Positions 1 to 8,291 of a stretch of 49,243 nucleotides of DNA are shown here, piece by piece. The position numbers were made by a program, and so were the translations under genes. Origin of the DNA: Streptomyces roseochromogenus subsp. oscitans DS 12.976 (GTDB lineage: Bacteria > Actinomycetota > Actinomycetes > Streptomycetales > Streptomycetaceae); contig NZ_CM002285.1 in NCBI RefSeq assembly GCF_000497445.1, positions 5,127,680-5,176,922 on the forward strand. The letters run 5' to 3'. Position 1 is the first letter of the stretch, and the number at the start of each line of letters is the position of its first letter. Below the pieces are notes generated by a model. That model searched no databases. It was given only the letters and a program-made list of their open reading frames with translations, and was not told the origin of the DNA.

Positions 1-172
1 CTTGGCGAGGTCGGTGGGGGCTGGGCGAAGCCGACGGGGCTTGGCGAGGTCGGCGAGGGCTTGGCGGAGTTGGTGGGGGCTGGGCGGAGTCGATGGGGCT
101 TGGCGAGGTCGGTGGGGGCTGGGCGAAGCCGACGGGGCTCAGCGGAGCTGGCGGCGGGCTCAGCGGAGTCTG
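1..172. repeat. degenerate ~20-bp tandem repeats at window edge
   Basis: About nine imperfect units of 19-21 bp run head to tail, each built on CTTGGCGAGGTCGGTGGGGG or CTGGGCGAAGCCGACGGGG. The window opens inside the array, so it extends further left. The last unit overlaps the 3' end of the kinase gene on the minus strand and encodes its C-terminal Arg-Arg-Leu-Arg. Open frames through the array are a by-product of its periodicity and are not called as genes. Confidence 0.75.
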
Positions 173-1071
173 CGGGCGATCTCCAGTTGGCGGTCTTCCA
201 CCGGCTGGCCGTCCTCCACGTCCCACAGCGCGTTCTGCAGCAGCCGGCCCAGCGTCCAGGCGCGGGCCCGCTCCCGGTCCAGGCCGAGGACGTCCGTCAG
301 CGCGTCGAAGCGCCACCGCACCTCGGCGGCCTCGAAACGGTTGTCCAGCGCGGGCCACAACTCGAAACCGGGATCACCGGCCAGCGGCTTGGGATCGATG
401 GCCAGCCAGTCGGCGCGCTCGGCGGCGAGGACGTTCTCGTCATGCAGGTCCCAGTGCAGCAGCCGGTCGCCGGGCTCGGCGACGACCTCGCGCACGGCGG
501 CCGCACAGTCCGCGACCAGACGGCGGACCCCCGGGTCCGGGATGCGCTCCAGCGCCCAAGGAGTCCGCTGCAGCATCGCCTCGGCGATGTCCCCGAGCCG
601 CCGCATCCCGGGCGGCGCCGGGAAGGAGGTGAGGCGGGCCAGCAACCGGGCGATGACCAGGACGGCCGTACGGCCGTCCGCCTCCGCGGAAAGCATCCGG
701 GACTCGTCCAGCCGCTCCAGCAGCATGGCGCCCGTCTCCGGATCGTGGTCCAGCAGCCGTACGGCCCCGTCGCCGTCCCACACCCGCAGCGCGACCGGCT
801 CCCCCTCGCTCTCCTCGTCCGGCAGCTGCAGCTTGAGAACGGCCCGGCCGCCATCGGAACGGACCACCGGCAGGACCAGCGCGCTGACCCCGTTCATGGA
901 AGGACCGTCGAGCCGCAACCGCCAGCGCTCCAGGAAACCCGCCGCCAGATCCGGCAGCCCGGCGATGAAGGCCCGGCCCGCCGCACCGTTGTACATCTCC
1001 TGCGCTTCCGCGAGATCACCCGGAATGTCAATCACGGACCGGACGATACTGACGTGCGTGAATCGGCTCAT
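160..1071 (-). CDS. aminoglycoside/hydroxyurea-type phosphotransferase (streptomycin 6-kinase-like)
   Basis: 303 aa. The kinase fold of the APH(6)/HUR family is recognisable: the catalytic loop LLHWDLHDENVLAA (Brenner motif HxDxHxxN) is followed by the metal-binding segment WLAIDPKPLAGDPGFEL. The family phosphorylates aminoglycosides such as streptomycin, or hydroxyurea; the real substrate here is unknown and self-resistance cannot be assumed. The ATG at 1071 is one possible start. An in-frame GTG at 1035 (beginning Met-Ile-Asp-Ile-Pro) fits the family N-terminus better, and neither has a convincing ribosome-binding site, so a leaderless mRNA is possible. The gene is divergent from the rhomboid-like gene and the two ATG codons overlap by two bases. 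The 3' end lies in the repeat array. Confidence 0.85.
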   Translation of the reverse strand: MSRFTHVSIVRSVIDIPGDLAEAQEMYNGAAGRAFIAGLPDLAAGFLERWRLRLDGPSMNGVSALVLPVVRSDGGRAVLKLQLPDEESEGEPVALRVWDGDGAVRLLDHDPETGAMLLERLDESRMLSAEADGRTAVLVIARLLARLTSFPAPPGMRRLGDIAEAMLQRTPWALERIPDPGVRRLVADCAAAVREVVAEPGDRLLHWDLHDENVLAAERADWLAIDPKPLAGDPGFELWPALDNRFEAAEVRWRFDALTDVLGLDRERARAWTLGRLLQNALWDVEDGQPVEDRQLEIARRLR

Positions 1072-1723
1072 GCGAATTAACCGGGGCCTCGGCGGAGTGT
1101 GGGCGTACATCCGCAGCGCCCCCGGCACGTATGTCTGGCTGGCCGTCCTCTTCGTCACCACCGTCGCGCTGCACCAGATGTCGCCGGATTTCGAACAGCA
1201 CTTCCTGCGGCAGCGATCGACCAACATCCACGAGCTGTCACACAACCCGGTACGCGTCCTCGTCGCCAGCGCGATGTGGATCGACAGCGGCCACTGGCTC
1301 CCGTACGTCGTGCTGTACAGCGTCTTCCACGCACAGGCCGAACGCTGGCTCGGCACACCCCGCTGGCTCGCGGTGTGCGCACTCGCCCACGTCCTGGCCT
1401 CACTGATCAGCGAGGGGGCACTCCTGGTCGCGATCCAGGACGGCGTGGCCCACCGCTCCGCCGTCAACACCCTGGACATCGGCGTGAGTTACGCACTGGC
1501 CGGCGTCATCGGCGTCCTCACCTACCGGATCGCACCGCCCTGGCGATACGCCTACCTCCTCGTCGTACTGATCTTCTTCGGGCGGCCCTTGGCCCAAGGA
1601 CCGACGTTCACCGAACTCGGCCACTTTCTCTCCGTTCTCATCGGGCTGGCCTGCTATCCGCTGACCAGAAGCCGCGGAAAAGCATGGAATCCGAAGGAGA
1701 CACTGGCCACTCTCAGGGGTTAA
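1070..1723 (+). CDS. rhomboid-like integral membrane protein
   Basis: 217 aa with about six hydrophobic segments. The N-terminal region carries YIRSAPGTYVWLAVLFVTT followed by STNIHELSHNPVRVLVASA, the pattern of the actinobacterial rhomboid-like family. I do not see the serine of a GxSG protease motif: the corresponding stretch is DIGVSYALAGVIGV, so a peptidase role is doubtful. A late motif, TFTELGHFLSVLIGL, ends in a membrane helix. It is followed after 10 bp by the FAD oxidase gene on the same strand. The start at 1070 is favoured because the conserved region begins within about ten residues, although no strong ribosome-binding site precedes it. Confidence 0.75.
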   Translation: MRINRGLGGVWAYIRSAPGTYVWLAVLFVTTVALHQMSPDFEQHFLRQRSTNIHELSHNPVRVLVASAMWIDSGHWLPYVVLYSVFHAQAERWLGTPRWLAVCALAHVLASLISEGALLVAIQDGVAHRSAVNTLDIGVSYALAGVIGVLTYRIAPPWRYAYLLVVLIFFGRPLAQGPTFTELGHFLSVLIGLACYPLTRSRGKAWNPKETLATLRG

Positions 1724-1733
1724 CGTCCCGGCC

Positions 1734-3140
1734 ATGAACAGCTCGGCAAACGGTGTCGTCAACGGCGGAATCTCCTACTGGTACGCGGACGACGGCCTCC
1801 CGGCCGTACGGGAACCCCTGCCCGGCGACGCATCCGCCGACGTCGTCATCGTCGGCGGCGGCTACACCGGCCTGTGGACGGCCTACTACCTGAAGAAGGC
1901 CGCCCCCTACCTCCGCATCACCGTCCTGGAACAGAAGTTCTGCGGCTACGGCGCCTCCGGCCGCAACGGCGGCTGGCTCTACAACGGCATCGCCGGCCGC
2001 GACCGGTACGCCGCACTGCACGGCCACGAGCCCGCCGTACGGCTGCAGCAGGCCATGAACGACACCGTCGCCGAGGTGATCACGGTCGCGGAAACCGAGG
2101 GCATCGACGCCGGCATACACAAGGGCGGCGTCCTCGAAGTGGCCACCACGCCCGCCCAGTTGGCCCGGCTCAAGGCCTTCCACCAGCACGAGCTGTCGTA
2201 CGGCGAGAAGGACCGTGAACTGTACGGCGCCCGAGAGACCGCCGAGCGGATCCGGATAGCCGACGCCGTCGGCTCCACCTGGACCCCGCACGGCGCCCGG
2301 CTGCACCCCGTGAAACTCGTCAAGGGCCTCGCGGCCACGGTGGAGGCCCTCGGCGTGGTGATCCACGAGTCGACCCCGGTGACGGAGATCCGCCCCAAGC
2401 ACGCCGTCACCCCGTACGGCACTGTGCGCGCCCCCTACATCCTGCGCTGCACCGAGGGCTTCACGGCATCCCTGAAGGGCCAGAAACGCACCTGGCTCCC
2501 CATGAACTCCTCCATGATCGCCACCGAGCCACTGACCGAGGAACAGTGGTCCGCGATCGGCTGGAACGGCCGCGAAACCCTCGGCGACATGGCCCACGCC
2601 TACATGTACGCCCAGCGCACCGCCGACGGCCGCATCGCCCTCGGCGGCCGCGGAGTGCCGTACCGCTTCGGTTCGCGGACGGACAACGACGGCCGCACCC
2701 AGGAGGCGACCCTCGACGCCCTCCGGGAGATCCTCACCCGCTTCTTCCCGTCCCTCGCGGGCCTGCGGGTGGAGTACGCCTGGTCGGGCGTCCTCGGCGT
2801 GCCGCGCGACTGGTGCGCCACGGTGACCCTCGACCGCTCCACCGGCCTGGGCTGGGCCGGCGGCTACGTCGGCTCCGGCGTCGCCACCACCAACCTCGCC
2901 GGCCGCGCCCTGCGCGACCTGGTCCAGCAGGACTCCGGCCAGGGCGGCCGCACCGAACTGACCGACCTGCCCTGGGTCAACCACAAGGTCCGCAAATGGG
3001 AGCCGGAACCTTTCCGCTGGCTCGGCGTCCACGGCATGTACGCCACCTACCGCACAGCCGACCAGCGCGAACGGCTCCGGCCGAGGACGGAGACCTCCCG
3101 GCTGGCGAAGGTGGCGGACCGGGTGGCGGGGCGGCACTGA
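1734..3140 (+). CDS. FAD-dependent amine oxidoreductase (DAO family, PuuB-like)
   Basis: 468 aa. A Rossmann FAD-binding motif, VVIVGGGYTGLWTAYYL, lies near residues 35-51, followed by the DAO-family stretch GYGASGRNGGW. The C-terminal part has the second flavin contact GWAGGYVGSGVATTNLAGR. These features, with the length and the N-terminal SYWYADDGLP, place it among gamma-glutamylputrescine oxidase-like enzymes, which oxidatively deaminate amines using FAD and oxygen. The next gene is a probable polyamine-type N-acetyltransferase on the same strand, so a role in amine or polyamine breakdown is a reasonable inference; substrate specificity cannot be read from sequence. The ATG follows the upstream stop by 10 bp and a weak AGGGG element precedes it. 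Confidence 0.85.
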   Translation: MNSSANGVVNGGISYWYADDGLPAVREPLPGDASADVVIVGGGYTGLWTAYYLKKAAPYLRITVLEQKFCGYGASGRNGGWLYNGIAGRDRYAALHGHEPAVRLQQAMNDTVAEVITVAETEGIDAGIHKGGVLEVATTPAQLARLKAFHQHELSYGEKDRELYGARETAERIRIADAVGSTWTPHGARLHPVKLVKGLAATVEALGVVIHESTPVTEIRPKHAVTPYGTVRAPYILRCTEGFTASLKGQKRTWLPMNSSMIATEPLTEEQWSAIGWNGRETLGDMAHAYMYAQRTADGRIALGGRGVPYRFGSRTDNDGRTQEATLDALREILTRFFPSLAGLRVEYAWSGVLGVPRDWCATVTLDRSTGLGWAGGYVGSGVATTNLAGRALRDLVQQDSGQGGRTELTDLPWVNHKVRKWEPEPFRWLGVHGMYATYRTADQRERLRPRTETSRLAKVADRVAGRH

Positions 3141-3196
3141 GAGGCCGGCACCGAGGGGGAGTGCCCTGGCACGGTGGGTCCGGTTAGCCTCCCCTC

Positions 3197-3676
3197 ATGA
3201 TTCGTACCGCGATCCCTGTCGACATCCCCGTCATCCACGCCCTCGTCCGTGAGCTGGCCGAGTACGAGAAGGCGCCCGAGGAGGCGCGGGCGAGTGAGGA
3301 GCAGTTGCGGGAGGCGTTGTTCGGGGAGCGGCCGGCTGCCTTCGCACACATGGCGGTCGACGACGAGAGCGGTGAGCCGGTCGGGTTCGCGCTGTGGTTC
3401 TTGAACTTCTCGACGTGGCGCGGGGCGCACGGGATCTACCTGGAGGATCTGTACGTCCGGCCCAGCGCGCGGGGTGGCGGGCACGGGCGGGCGCTGCTGA
3501 CGGAGCTGGCGCGGATCTGTGTGGAGCGGGGGTACGAGCGTCTGGAGTGGTCGGTGCTGGACTGGAACCGGCCGGCGATCGGTTTCTACGAGGCGCTCGG
3601 CGCGCGTCCGCAGGACGAGTGGACGGTGTACCGGCTCACGGACGGGGCGCTGACGGCGCTGGGTTCGGGTCACTGA
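3197..3676 (+). CDS. GNAT N-acetyltransferase, SSAT-like
   Basis: 159 aa, a single GNAT domain. The N-terminal IRTAIPVDIPVIHALVRELA, the acyl-CoA loop region DLYVRPSARGGGHGRALL and the closing W-x-V-x-DWNRPAIGFYEALGA are characteristic of the spermidine/spermine and diamine acetyltransferase subgroup, including the conserved FSTWRGAHGIYLEDLYV block. The family transfers an acetyl group from acetyl-CoA to small amines. Its place 56 bp behind a PuuB-like oxidase suggests joint handling of polyamines. A thialysine or other amine substrate is equally possible in this subgroup. Confidence 0.85.
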   Translation: MIRTAIPVDIPVIHALVRELAEYEKAPEEARASEEQLREALFGERPAAFAHMAVDDESGEPVGFALWFLNFSTWRGAHGIYLEDLYVRPSARGGGHGRALLTELARICVERGYERLEWSVLDWNRPAIGFYEALGARPQDEWTVYRLTDGALTALGSGH

Positions 3677-3680
3677 TCCG

Positions 3681-3920
3681 TCATGGTTGCAGCACCACCT
3701 CTCCGATCGTGCCGCGGTTTTCGAGCGCGCGGTGTGCGGCGGCGGCCTTTGCGAGGGGCGGCGGGCCCTGGCGTCCGGCACGCAGGGCCGCGTCGAGCAG
3801 GCGCACCCCGGCCGCGGCGACCGCGATCCGTACCTGGCCGGGAGCGGGCAGCGGGTCCTCGGCCGGCTCGTGGGTGAGGGTCTCGGCGGGGCCGAAGGCG
3901 TAGAGGCGGATGGCGTGCAT
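3681..3920 (-). pseudogene. quinone oxidoreductase remnant with in-frame internal deletion
   Basis: A 79-codon frame joins the two ends of a zinc-type alcohol dehydrogenase/NADPH:quinone oxidoreductase. Residues 1 to about 52 (MHAIRLYAFGPAETL, then APGQVRIAVAAAGVRLLD) are the normal N-terminus. They are followed directly by AAAAHRALENRGTIGEVVL, the normal last 25 residues. Full-length relatives have about 300-330 residues, so roughly 240 codons covering the catalytic and NADPH-binding domains are missing while the frame is kept. It cannot be an active reductase. The gene ends 5 bp from the convergent acetyltransferase gene. Confidence 0.8.
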
Positions 3921-3969
3921 GGCGTTCCCCCAGGTGGACGACTGGCTCTTCCCGGCCCGCCCGCCGGCT

Positions 3970-5130
3970 TCAAGCGCGCTTGAGGCCGACCGCGGGCCGG
4001 CCGAGGATCAGGGAGACCGCCGTGACCGCGCTGTTGAAGGACACCTCCGACAGCACGCCCGGCGCGGCCACCGAGTCGCCCGCGAGGTACACGCTGTCGC
4101 CCTGGTCGACGGCGGGCCGGTCCCGCCAGGTGCTGCCCGGCAGGTCCACGGCCCCGGTACGGCCGTCCGCCAGGGCCTCCCGCCGCCAGGTCAGCCGTCG
4201 GCGCCAGTCCCGGAAGCCCAGGTCGAGCAGTTCCTCGGCGCGGGCCAGCCCGTCGGCGCGGGTCTCGTCCGGCCCGATCGGAAGGTGTGCCTGGATCAGC
4301 TGTTCCCCGGCCGGTGCGAGGGTCTGGTCCGGCGCGGTACAGCGCTCGAACCAGCCGGTCGCGTCGAGGTCGGAGAGGATGAAGGGGTCGCCGCGCCGGG
4401 CTCGCAGGGCGAGGTCGAGCAGGACGGTACGGCCGCTCGGCCAGGTCAGCGAGTCATCGCCGAGCAGCCGCCGGGCGGCGGGCAGCGAGGTGGCGACGAC
4501 GACGGGCGTGCCGGTGGGCAGTTCGTCGACGCGGGACATTGTCTCGACCCGCACGCCCAGGTTCCCGGCCCGTGCGGCCATCCGGCCGATCAGCGGACCC
4601 CAGCCGCCGGCCGGGTAGTGCGCCTCCGGCGGCAGCTTGGTGGCCCGGCGCAGGCGTTCCTGCACGAACGCGGCGGACAGGGCGCCCGGGTCGTGGTGGA
4701 AGAGGGCGACGGCCGCGTAGTGGGCGGCGGCGCGGGCGCCCTCCTCGCCGGCGATGCCGGTCGCCCAGCTGAGGAAGTCGGCGTCGGCGGGGGCCTGCCG
4801 GACTCCGGGGCGCAGCAGCTTCAGCATTCCGAAGGGCGGGGTGCGGCGCAGGGCGCCGTGGTGACGCAGCCGCAGCCGGGCGGCGTCCAGGGGCGGGATC
4901 GGGGCGAGCGGGCCGATGAGGTCGCGCTGTTTGAGCCAGGTCCAGTGCGGGCCGCCGTTGTAGAGGGCGTGCGGGCCTTCGTTGGTGCGGTAGGGCCCTT
5001 CGGCGGTGCGGGCGCGGCCGCCCAGGGTGTGGTGGGCCTCGTACAGGGTGACCTCGGCGCCTGCCTCGGCGGCGGTGATCGCGGCGATGAGTCCGGCGAA
5101 GCCGCCTCCGATGACGGTGATGTGGGGCAT
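3970..5130 (-). CDS. NAD(P)/FAD-dependent oxidoreductase (phytoene-desaturase-like fold)
   Basis: 386 aa. The N-terminal dinucleotide motif ITVIGGGFAGLIAAITAAEAG, an acidic residue after the second strand, and the GGRARTAEG signature near residues 38-46 identify a flavin amine-oxidase or phytoene-desaturase type enzyme. The C-terminal FAD contact is VYLAGDSVAAPGVLSEVSFNSA. The substrate is unknown; no carotenoid genes are nearby. The ATG at 5130 is chosen because the nucleotide-binding fold starts at residue 3 and an AGGGAGA element lies about 10 bases upstream. The upstream region carries two perfect palindromes. The stop codon lies inside a perfect 14-bp palindrome, TCAAGCGCGCTTGA. Confidence 0.8.
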   Translation of the reverse strand: MPHITVIGGGFAGLIAAITAAEAGAEVTLYEAHHTLGGRARTAEGPYRTNEGPHALYNGGPHWTWLKQRDLIGPLAPIPPLDAARLRLRHHGALRRTPPFGMLKLLRPGVRQAPADADFLSWATGIAGEEGARAAAHYAAVALFHHDPGALSAAFVQERLRRATKLPPEAHYPAGGWGPLIGRMAARAGNLGVRVETMSRVDELPTGTPVVVATSLPAARRLLGDDSLTWPSGRTVLLDLALRARRGDPFILSDLDATGWFERCTAPDQTLAPAGEQLIQAHLPIGPDETRADGLARAEELLDLGFRDWRRRLTWRREALADGRTGAVDLPGSTWRDRPAVDQGDSVYLAGDSVAAPGVLSEVSFNSAVTAVSLILGRPAVGLKRA

Positions 5131-5181
5131 GGAGCGGGTTCTCCCTCGGGTCGGTTCGGCTGGTTCGCGCATACGGCTGGT

Positions 5182-5217
5182 CCGTACGGCCGTACGGCTG
5201 TTGGTACGACCGGTCGT
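5182..5217. promoter_or_regulatory. two perfect palindromes, candidate operators
   Basis: CCGTACGGCCGTACGG (5182-5197) and ACGACCGGTCGT (5206-5217) are perfect palindromes 8 bp apart. They lie about 50-90 bp upstream of the FAD oxidoreductase start and about 90-125 bp upstream of the divergent pentapeptide-repeat gene. Such spacing suits binding of a dimeric repressor, but no regulator gene is adjacent and the operator role is inferred. Confidence 0.4.
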
Positions 5218-5308
5218 GACTACGACGGCGAGGGGGCGCCGGAATGTGACACGGTCCGCGTTTTTCCAGGTCAGGCCGATTGTCAGTGGTGGGGTGCAGC
5301 ATGGGGGC

Positions 5309-6001
5309 ATGGCGAGGAGAGCGACGGGCGGCGGCGGTGCGGCGGGCCGGGCCGGGGTGAAGGGTGCGCGACGGCCGGAGCTGCGGCCGCCGCCTCTGGA
5401 GCCGTGGCAGATGGGGGAGCTGGAGCCCGACGGGGACTATGACGGGCTGGAGTTCAGGGACGCGGACCTGACGGGGCAGGACGGCGTGGGCGCCCGGTTC
5501 ATGGACTGTGCGCTGACGGGCTGTGTGGTGGACGGTACGGCGCTGGGGCGGGCCAGAGTGCTGGACTCGGTCCTGACGGGGCTGCGCGGAGTGGGGACGC
5601 ATCTCGCCGAGTCCACGTTCCGGGACGTCGAGCTGGTCGACGCCCGGCTTGGCGGCACGCAGTTGCACGGCGCCGTCCTGGAGCGGGTCGTGGTGCGCGG
5701 CGGCAAGATCGACTGTCTGAACCTGCGCGAGGCCCGCCTCAAGGATGTCGTGTTCGAGTCCTGCGTCCTGGTCGAGCCGGACTTCGCGGGTGCGAGTCTG
5801 GAGCGGGTGGAGTTCGTCGACTGTGCGCTGAGAGAGGCCGACTTCGGCAGCGCGACGCTGAAGGACGTGGACCTGCGCGGGGCCGCTCCGCTGGAGATCG
5901 TGCGGGGACTGGACCGGCTGTCGGGGGCCGTGATCAGCACCGGGCAACTGCTGGATCTGGCACCGGTTCTGGCGGCGGAGCTGGGGATCCGGGTGGAGTA
6001 G
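5309..6001 (+). CDS. pentapeptide-repeat protein
   Basis: 230 aa. From about residue 45 the protein consists of pentapeptide-type repeats with a central Leu/Phe/Val and Ala/Asp at the preceding positions, for example LRGVGTHLAESTFRDVELVD, LREARLKDVVFES and LREADFGSATLKDVDLRG. These fold into a right-handed square beta helix. The C-terminal helix region (RLSGAVISTGQLLDLAPVLA) resembles the capping segment seen in actinobacterial members. Some relatives (Qnr, MfpA) mimic DNA and protect gyrase, but nothing here shows that activity. The ATG at 5309 starts a basic, glycine-rich tail before the repeats. Confidence 0.8.
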   Translation: MARRATGGGGAAGRAGVKGARRPELRPPPLEPWQMGELEPDGDYDGLEFRDADLTGQDGVGARFMDCALTGCVVDGTALGRARVLDSVLTGLRGVGTHLAESTFRDVELVDARLGGTQLHGAVLERVVVRGGKIDCLNLREARLKDVVFESCVLVEPDFAGASLERVEFVDCALREADFGSATLKDVDLRGAAPLEIVRGLDRLSGAVISTGQLLDLAPVLAAELGIRVE

Positions 6002-6192
6002 GTCCTCAGGGCCTGTCCGGCGGAACGTGTCGCGGACGCGGGGTCCGGCACGCCCATCCGTGGCGTTGTCGTCGGTCCCCGACGCCCCGCGTCGGCTCCC
6101 TCCTCCGCCTTGCAGCCGGACGCGCCCGCCCCCGCTCACCTGCGCTGATGAGGTGCCGCCGCGTTCCCGCGACCTGATCCGCCGGACAGGCT

Positions 6193-6732
6193 CTACGGCA
6201 CTCGGGGGAAGCGGGCCTGCAGGGTCCAGATGGCCGGGTTCTCCGCGAGGTCCTCATGGAGGTCGGTGAGGTCCGCGATCAGGTCGTGCAGGAAGTCGCG
6301 GGCCTCGCGGCGCAGTTCGGTGTGGGAGAAGGAGAGCGGGGACTCCTCGGCCGGCGCCCAGTCGGCGGTGATGTCGACCCAGCCGAAGCGGCGCTCGAAG
6401 AGCATCCGGTCGGTGGACTCGGTGAAGTCCAGTTCCGCCCGCTGCGGCCGGGCGGCGCGGGAGCCCATCGGATCCCGGTCCAGCCGCTCCGCGATGTCGC
6501 ACAGCGCCCACGCGAAGTCGAGCACCGGCACCCATCCCCAGGCTGTGGACAGCTCCCGGTCGGTCTTGGTGTCCGCGAGATACACGTCACCGCAGAACAG
6601 GTCGTGACGCAGCGCATGGACGTCCGCGTGGCGGTAGTCGGTCTGCGGTGGGTCCGGGAACCGGTTGGAGAGGGCGTAGCCGATGTCGAGCACGGAAGAG
6701 ATGGTGACACGCTTCGACACACACCCCGGCAC
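6193..6732 (-). CDS. conserved hypothetical protein
   Basis: About 172-179 aa, no family recognised. It is acidic and Trp-rich, with the blocks NRFPDPPQTDYRHADVHALR, FCGDVYLADTKTDRELSTAW and SHTELRREARDFLHDLIADL, which look like a soluble cytoplasmic fold. GTG codons at 6732 and 6710 are both possible starts. The second is favoured because the sequence becomes structured at TISSVLDIGYAL, but no clear ribosome-binding site decides it. The gene is divergent from the M1 protease gene, whose probable promoter overlaps this 5' end. Confidence 0.7.
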   Translation of the reverse strand: MPGCVSKRVTISSVLDIGYALSNRFPDPPQTDYRHADVHALRHDLFCGDVYLADTKTDRELSTAWGWVPVLDFAWALCDIAERLDRDPMGSRAARPQRAELDFTESTDRMLFERRFGWVDITADWAPAEESPLSFSHTELRREARDFLHDLIADLTDLHEDLAENPAIWTLQARFPRVP

Positions 6733-6739
6733 ATAAGAT
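6713..6739 (+). promoter_or_regulatory. candidate promoter for a leaderless protease mRNA
   Basis: TAAGAT at 6734-6739 fits a -10 element. Its predicted start point falls on or one base before the ATG at 6747, so the transcript would be leaderless. A weak -35 (TTCGAC, 6713-6718) lies 15 bp upstream, which is short. No ribosome-binding site is seen before this ATG, in agreement with a leaderless message. Confidence 0.4.
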
Positions 6740-6746
6740 CGCTGAC

Positions 6747-8150
6747 ATGTCCAGATCCGTGCGCCTTGTCCCGGCCGCCGCGGCCCTGCTTGCCCTGGCT
6801 CTCACCACCACCGCATGCGGCGGCGGTGTCGGCGGTGTCCACGGCACCCCGGGCGGCTCCGGCGTACGCGACCCCTATTTCCCGAAGGCCGGCAACGGCG
6901 GCTACGACGTCGGGCACTACGACCTGGCCCTCGACTACACCCCCGCCGGCCGTCATCTCACCGGCACGGCGGTGATCACCGCCCGCGCCACCCAGGACCT
7001 GTCCGCTTTCAATCTCGACCTCGTCGGGCTGGACGTGGACTCGGTCACCGTGGAGGGCAAGAAGGCCCTCTTCGCCCGGGCCGGCCAGGAGCTCACCGTC
7101 CGCCCGCACGACGACCTGAGCAAGGGCGAGACGTTCCGCACCACCGTCCGCTACTCGGGCACCCCGCGCACCCTCACCGACCCCGACGGCTCGAAGGAAG
7201 GCTGGCTGCCCAGCGCCGACGGCGCTCTCGGCCTCGGCGAACCGGTCGGCTCCATGGCCTGGTTCCCCGGCAATCACCATCCCTCCGACAAGGCGACGTA
7301 CGACATCACGGTCACCGTCCCCCAGGGTCTCCAGGCTGTCTCCAACGGCGAGTTGGCGGATCAGTCCACCAAGGGCGGCCGTACGACCTTCCACTGGCAC
7401 ACCGCCCAGCCCATGGCGAGCTATCTCGCCACGGTCGCCGTCGGTCACTACGACATAGCCCGCACCACGGGACCGCACGGCCTGCCGATCCTCACCGCCG
7501 TCGACACCTCCCAGGTGAAGGACACCAAGGACGTGCTGGCGAAGCTCCCCGACATCGTCCACTGGGAGGAGATCAACTTCGGCCCGTACCCCTTCTCCTC
7601 CACCGGCGCGATCGTCGCCGGCCCGGGCGACGCCGGCTACGCCCTGGAGACCCAGAACCGGCCCGTCCTCCCCGCCGACCTGTTCGACACCGATACGCTC
7701 GTGCACGAACTCGCCCACCAGTGGTACGGGAACTCGGTCACCCCCAAGTCCTGGCAGGACATGTGGCTCAACGAGGCCTTCGCCACCTATGCGGAGTGGC
7801 TGTACTGGGAGGACCACGGCGGCAAGAGCGCCCAGGAGACCTTCATGGACTACTACAACGGCGACAACGACACCATCTGGGCCTACCCGCCGGCGAAACC
7901 GTCGAGCGCCGCCCATATCTCCGACAGCCCCGTCTACCAGCGCGGCGCGATGGTCCTGCAGAAGATCCGGCAGAAGGTCGGCGACGACACCTTCTACGAC
8001 ATCATCCAGGGCTGGGCCGCCGCCCACCGCTACGGCAACGCGGACACAGCCGACTTCACCGCGTACGTGCAGAAGAAGGCACCGGGCCACGACTTCAGCG
8101 AGATCTGGAAGGACTGGCTGTACGGCGACGGCAAGCCGGCTCACCCGTGA
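6747..8150 (+). CDS. M1-family zinc metallopeptidase lipoprotein
   Basis: 467 aa. A lipoprotein signal peptide runs through LLALALTTTACGGG, with Cys24 or so as the acylated residue, so the enzyme should be anchored on the outer face of the membrane. The zinc site is HELAH at residues 320-324, with the third ligand Glu343 in WLNEAFATYAEW, the HExxH-x18-E arrangement of gluzincin aminopeptidases. Upstream, GYALETQNRP replaces the classical GAMEN exopeptidase motif, a variant I associate with secreted actinobacterial M1 proteins. The N-terminal beta domain is present, but the protein lacks the long C-terminal helical domain of aminopeptidase N, hence its short length. A strong hairpin follows the gene. 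Confidence 0.92.
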   Translation: MSRSVRLVPAAAALLALALTTTACGGGVGGVHGTPGGSGVRDPYFPKAGNGGYDVGHYDLALDYTPAGRHLTGTAVITARATQDLSAFNLDLVGLDVDSVTVEGKKALFARAGQELTVRPHDDLSKGETFRTTVRYSGTPRTLTDPDGSKEGWLPSADGALGLGEPVGSMAWFPGNHHPSDKATYDITVTVPQGLQAVSNGELADQSTKGGRTTFHWHTAQPMASYLATVAVGHYDIARTTGPHGLPILTAVDTSQVKDTKDVLAKLPDIVHWEEINFGPYPFSSTGAIVAGPGDAGYALETQNRPVLPADLFDTDTLVHELAHQWYGNSVTPKSWQDMWLNEAFATYAEWLYWEDHGGKSAQETFMDYYNGDNDTIWAYPPAKPSSAAHISDSPVYQRGAMVLQKIRQKVGDDTFYDIIQGWAAAHRYGNADTADFTAYVQKKAPGHDFSEIWKDWLYGDGKPAHP

Positions 8151-8209
8151 CCCCACCCATGACCCCGCTCATGACCGTCCGCCCGCCTCACCGCAGGTTT
8201 CCGCCCGGT

Positions 8210-8249
8210 GCAGTGCCTCGCGGTTCCCGGGGCGGGCGCGAGGCACTGC
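8210..8249. terminator. bidirectional hairpin terminator
   Basis: A perfect 13-bp stem (GCAGTGCCTCGCG with CGCGAGGCACTGC) and a 14-nt loop lie between the convergent protease and terD genes. No strong T-run follows on either strand, as is common for Streptomyces terminators. Confidence 0.75.
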
Positions 8250-8291
8250 CGTAGCGCAGCGAGACACCGCCGAAGCTCGGCGCAGCGTCTG

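Noticed and set aside
1072..1479. Extended start for the kinase gene, adding about 136 codons
   Set aside because: The extension is antisense to the rhomboid-like gene and reads as shadow. The conserved kinase begins near 1035-1071.
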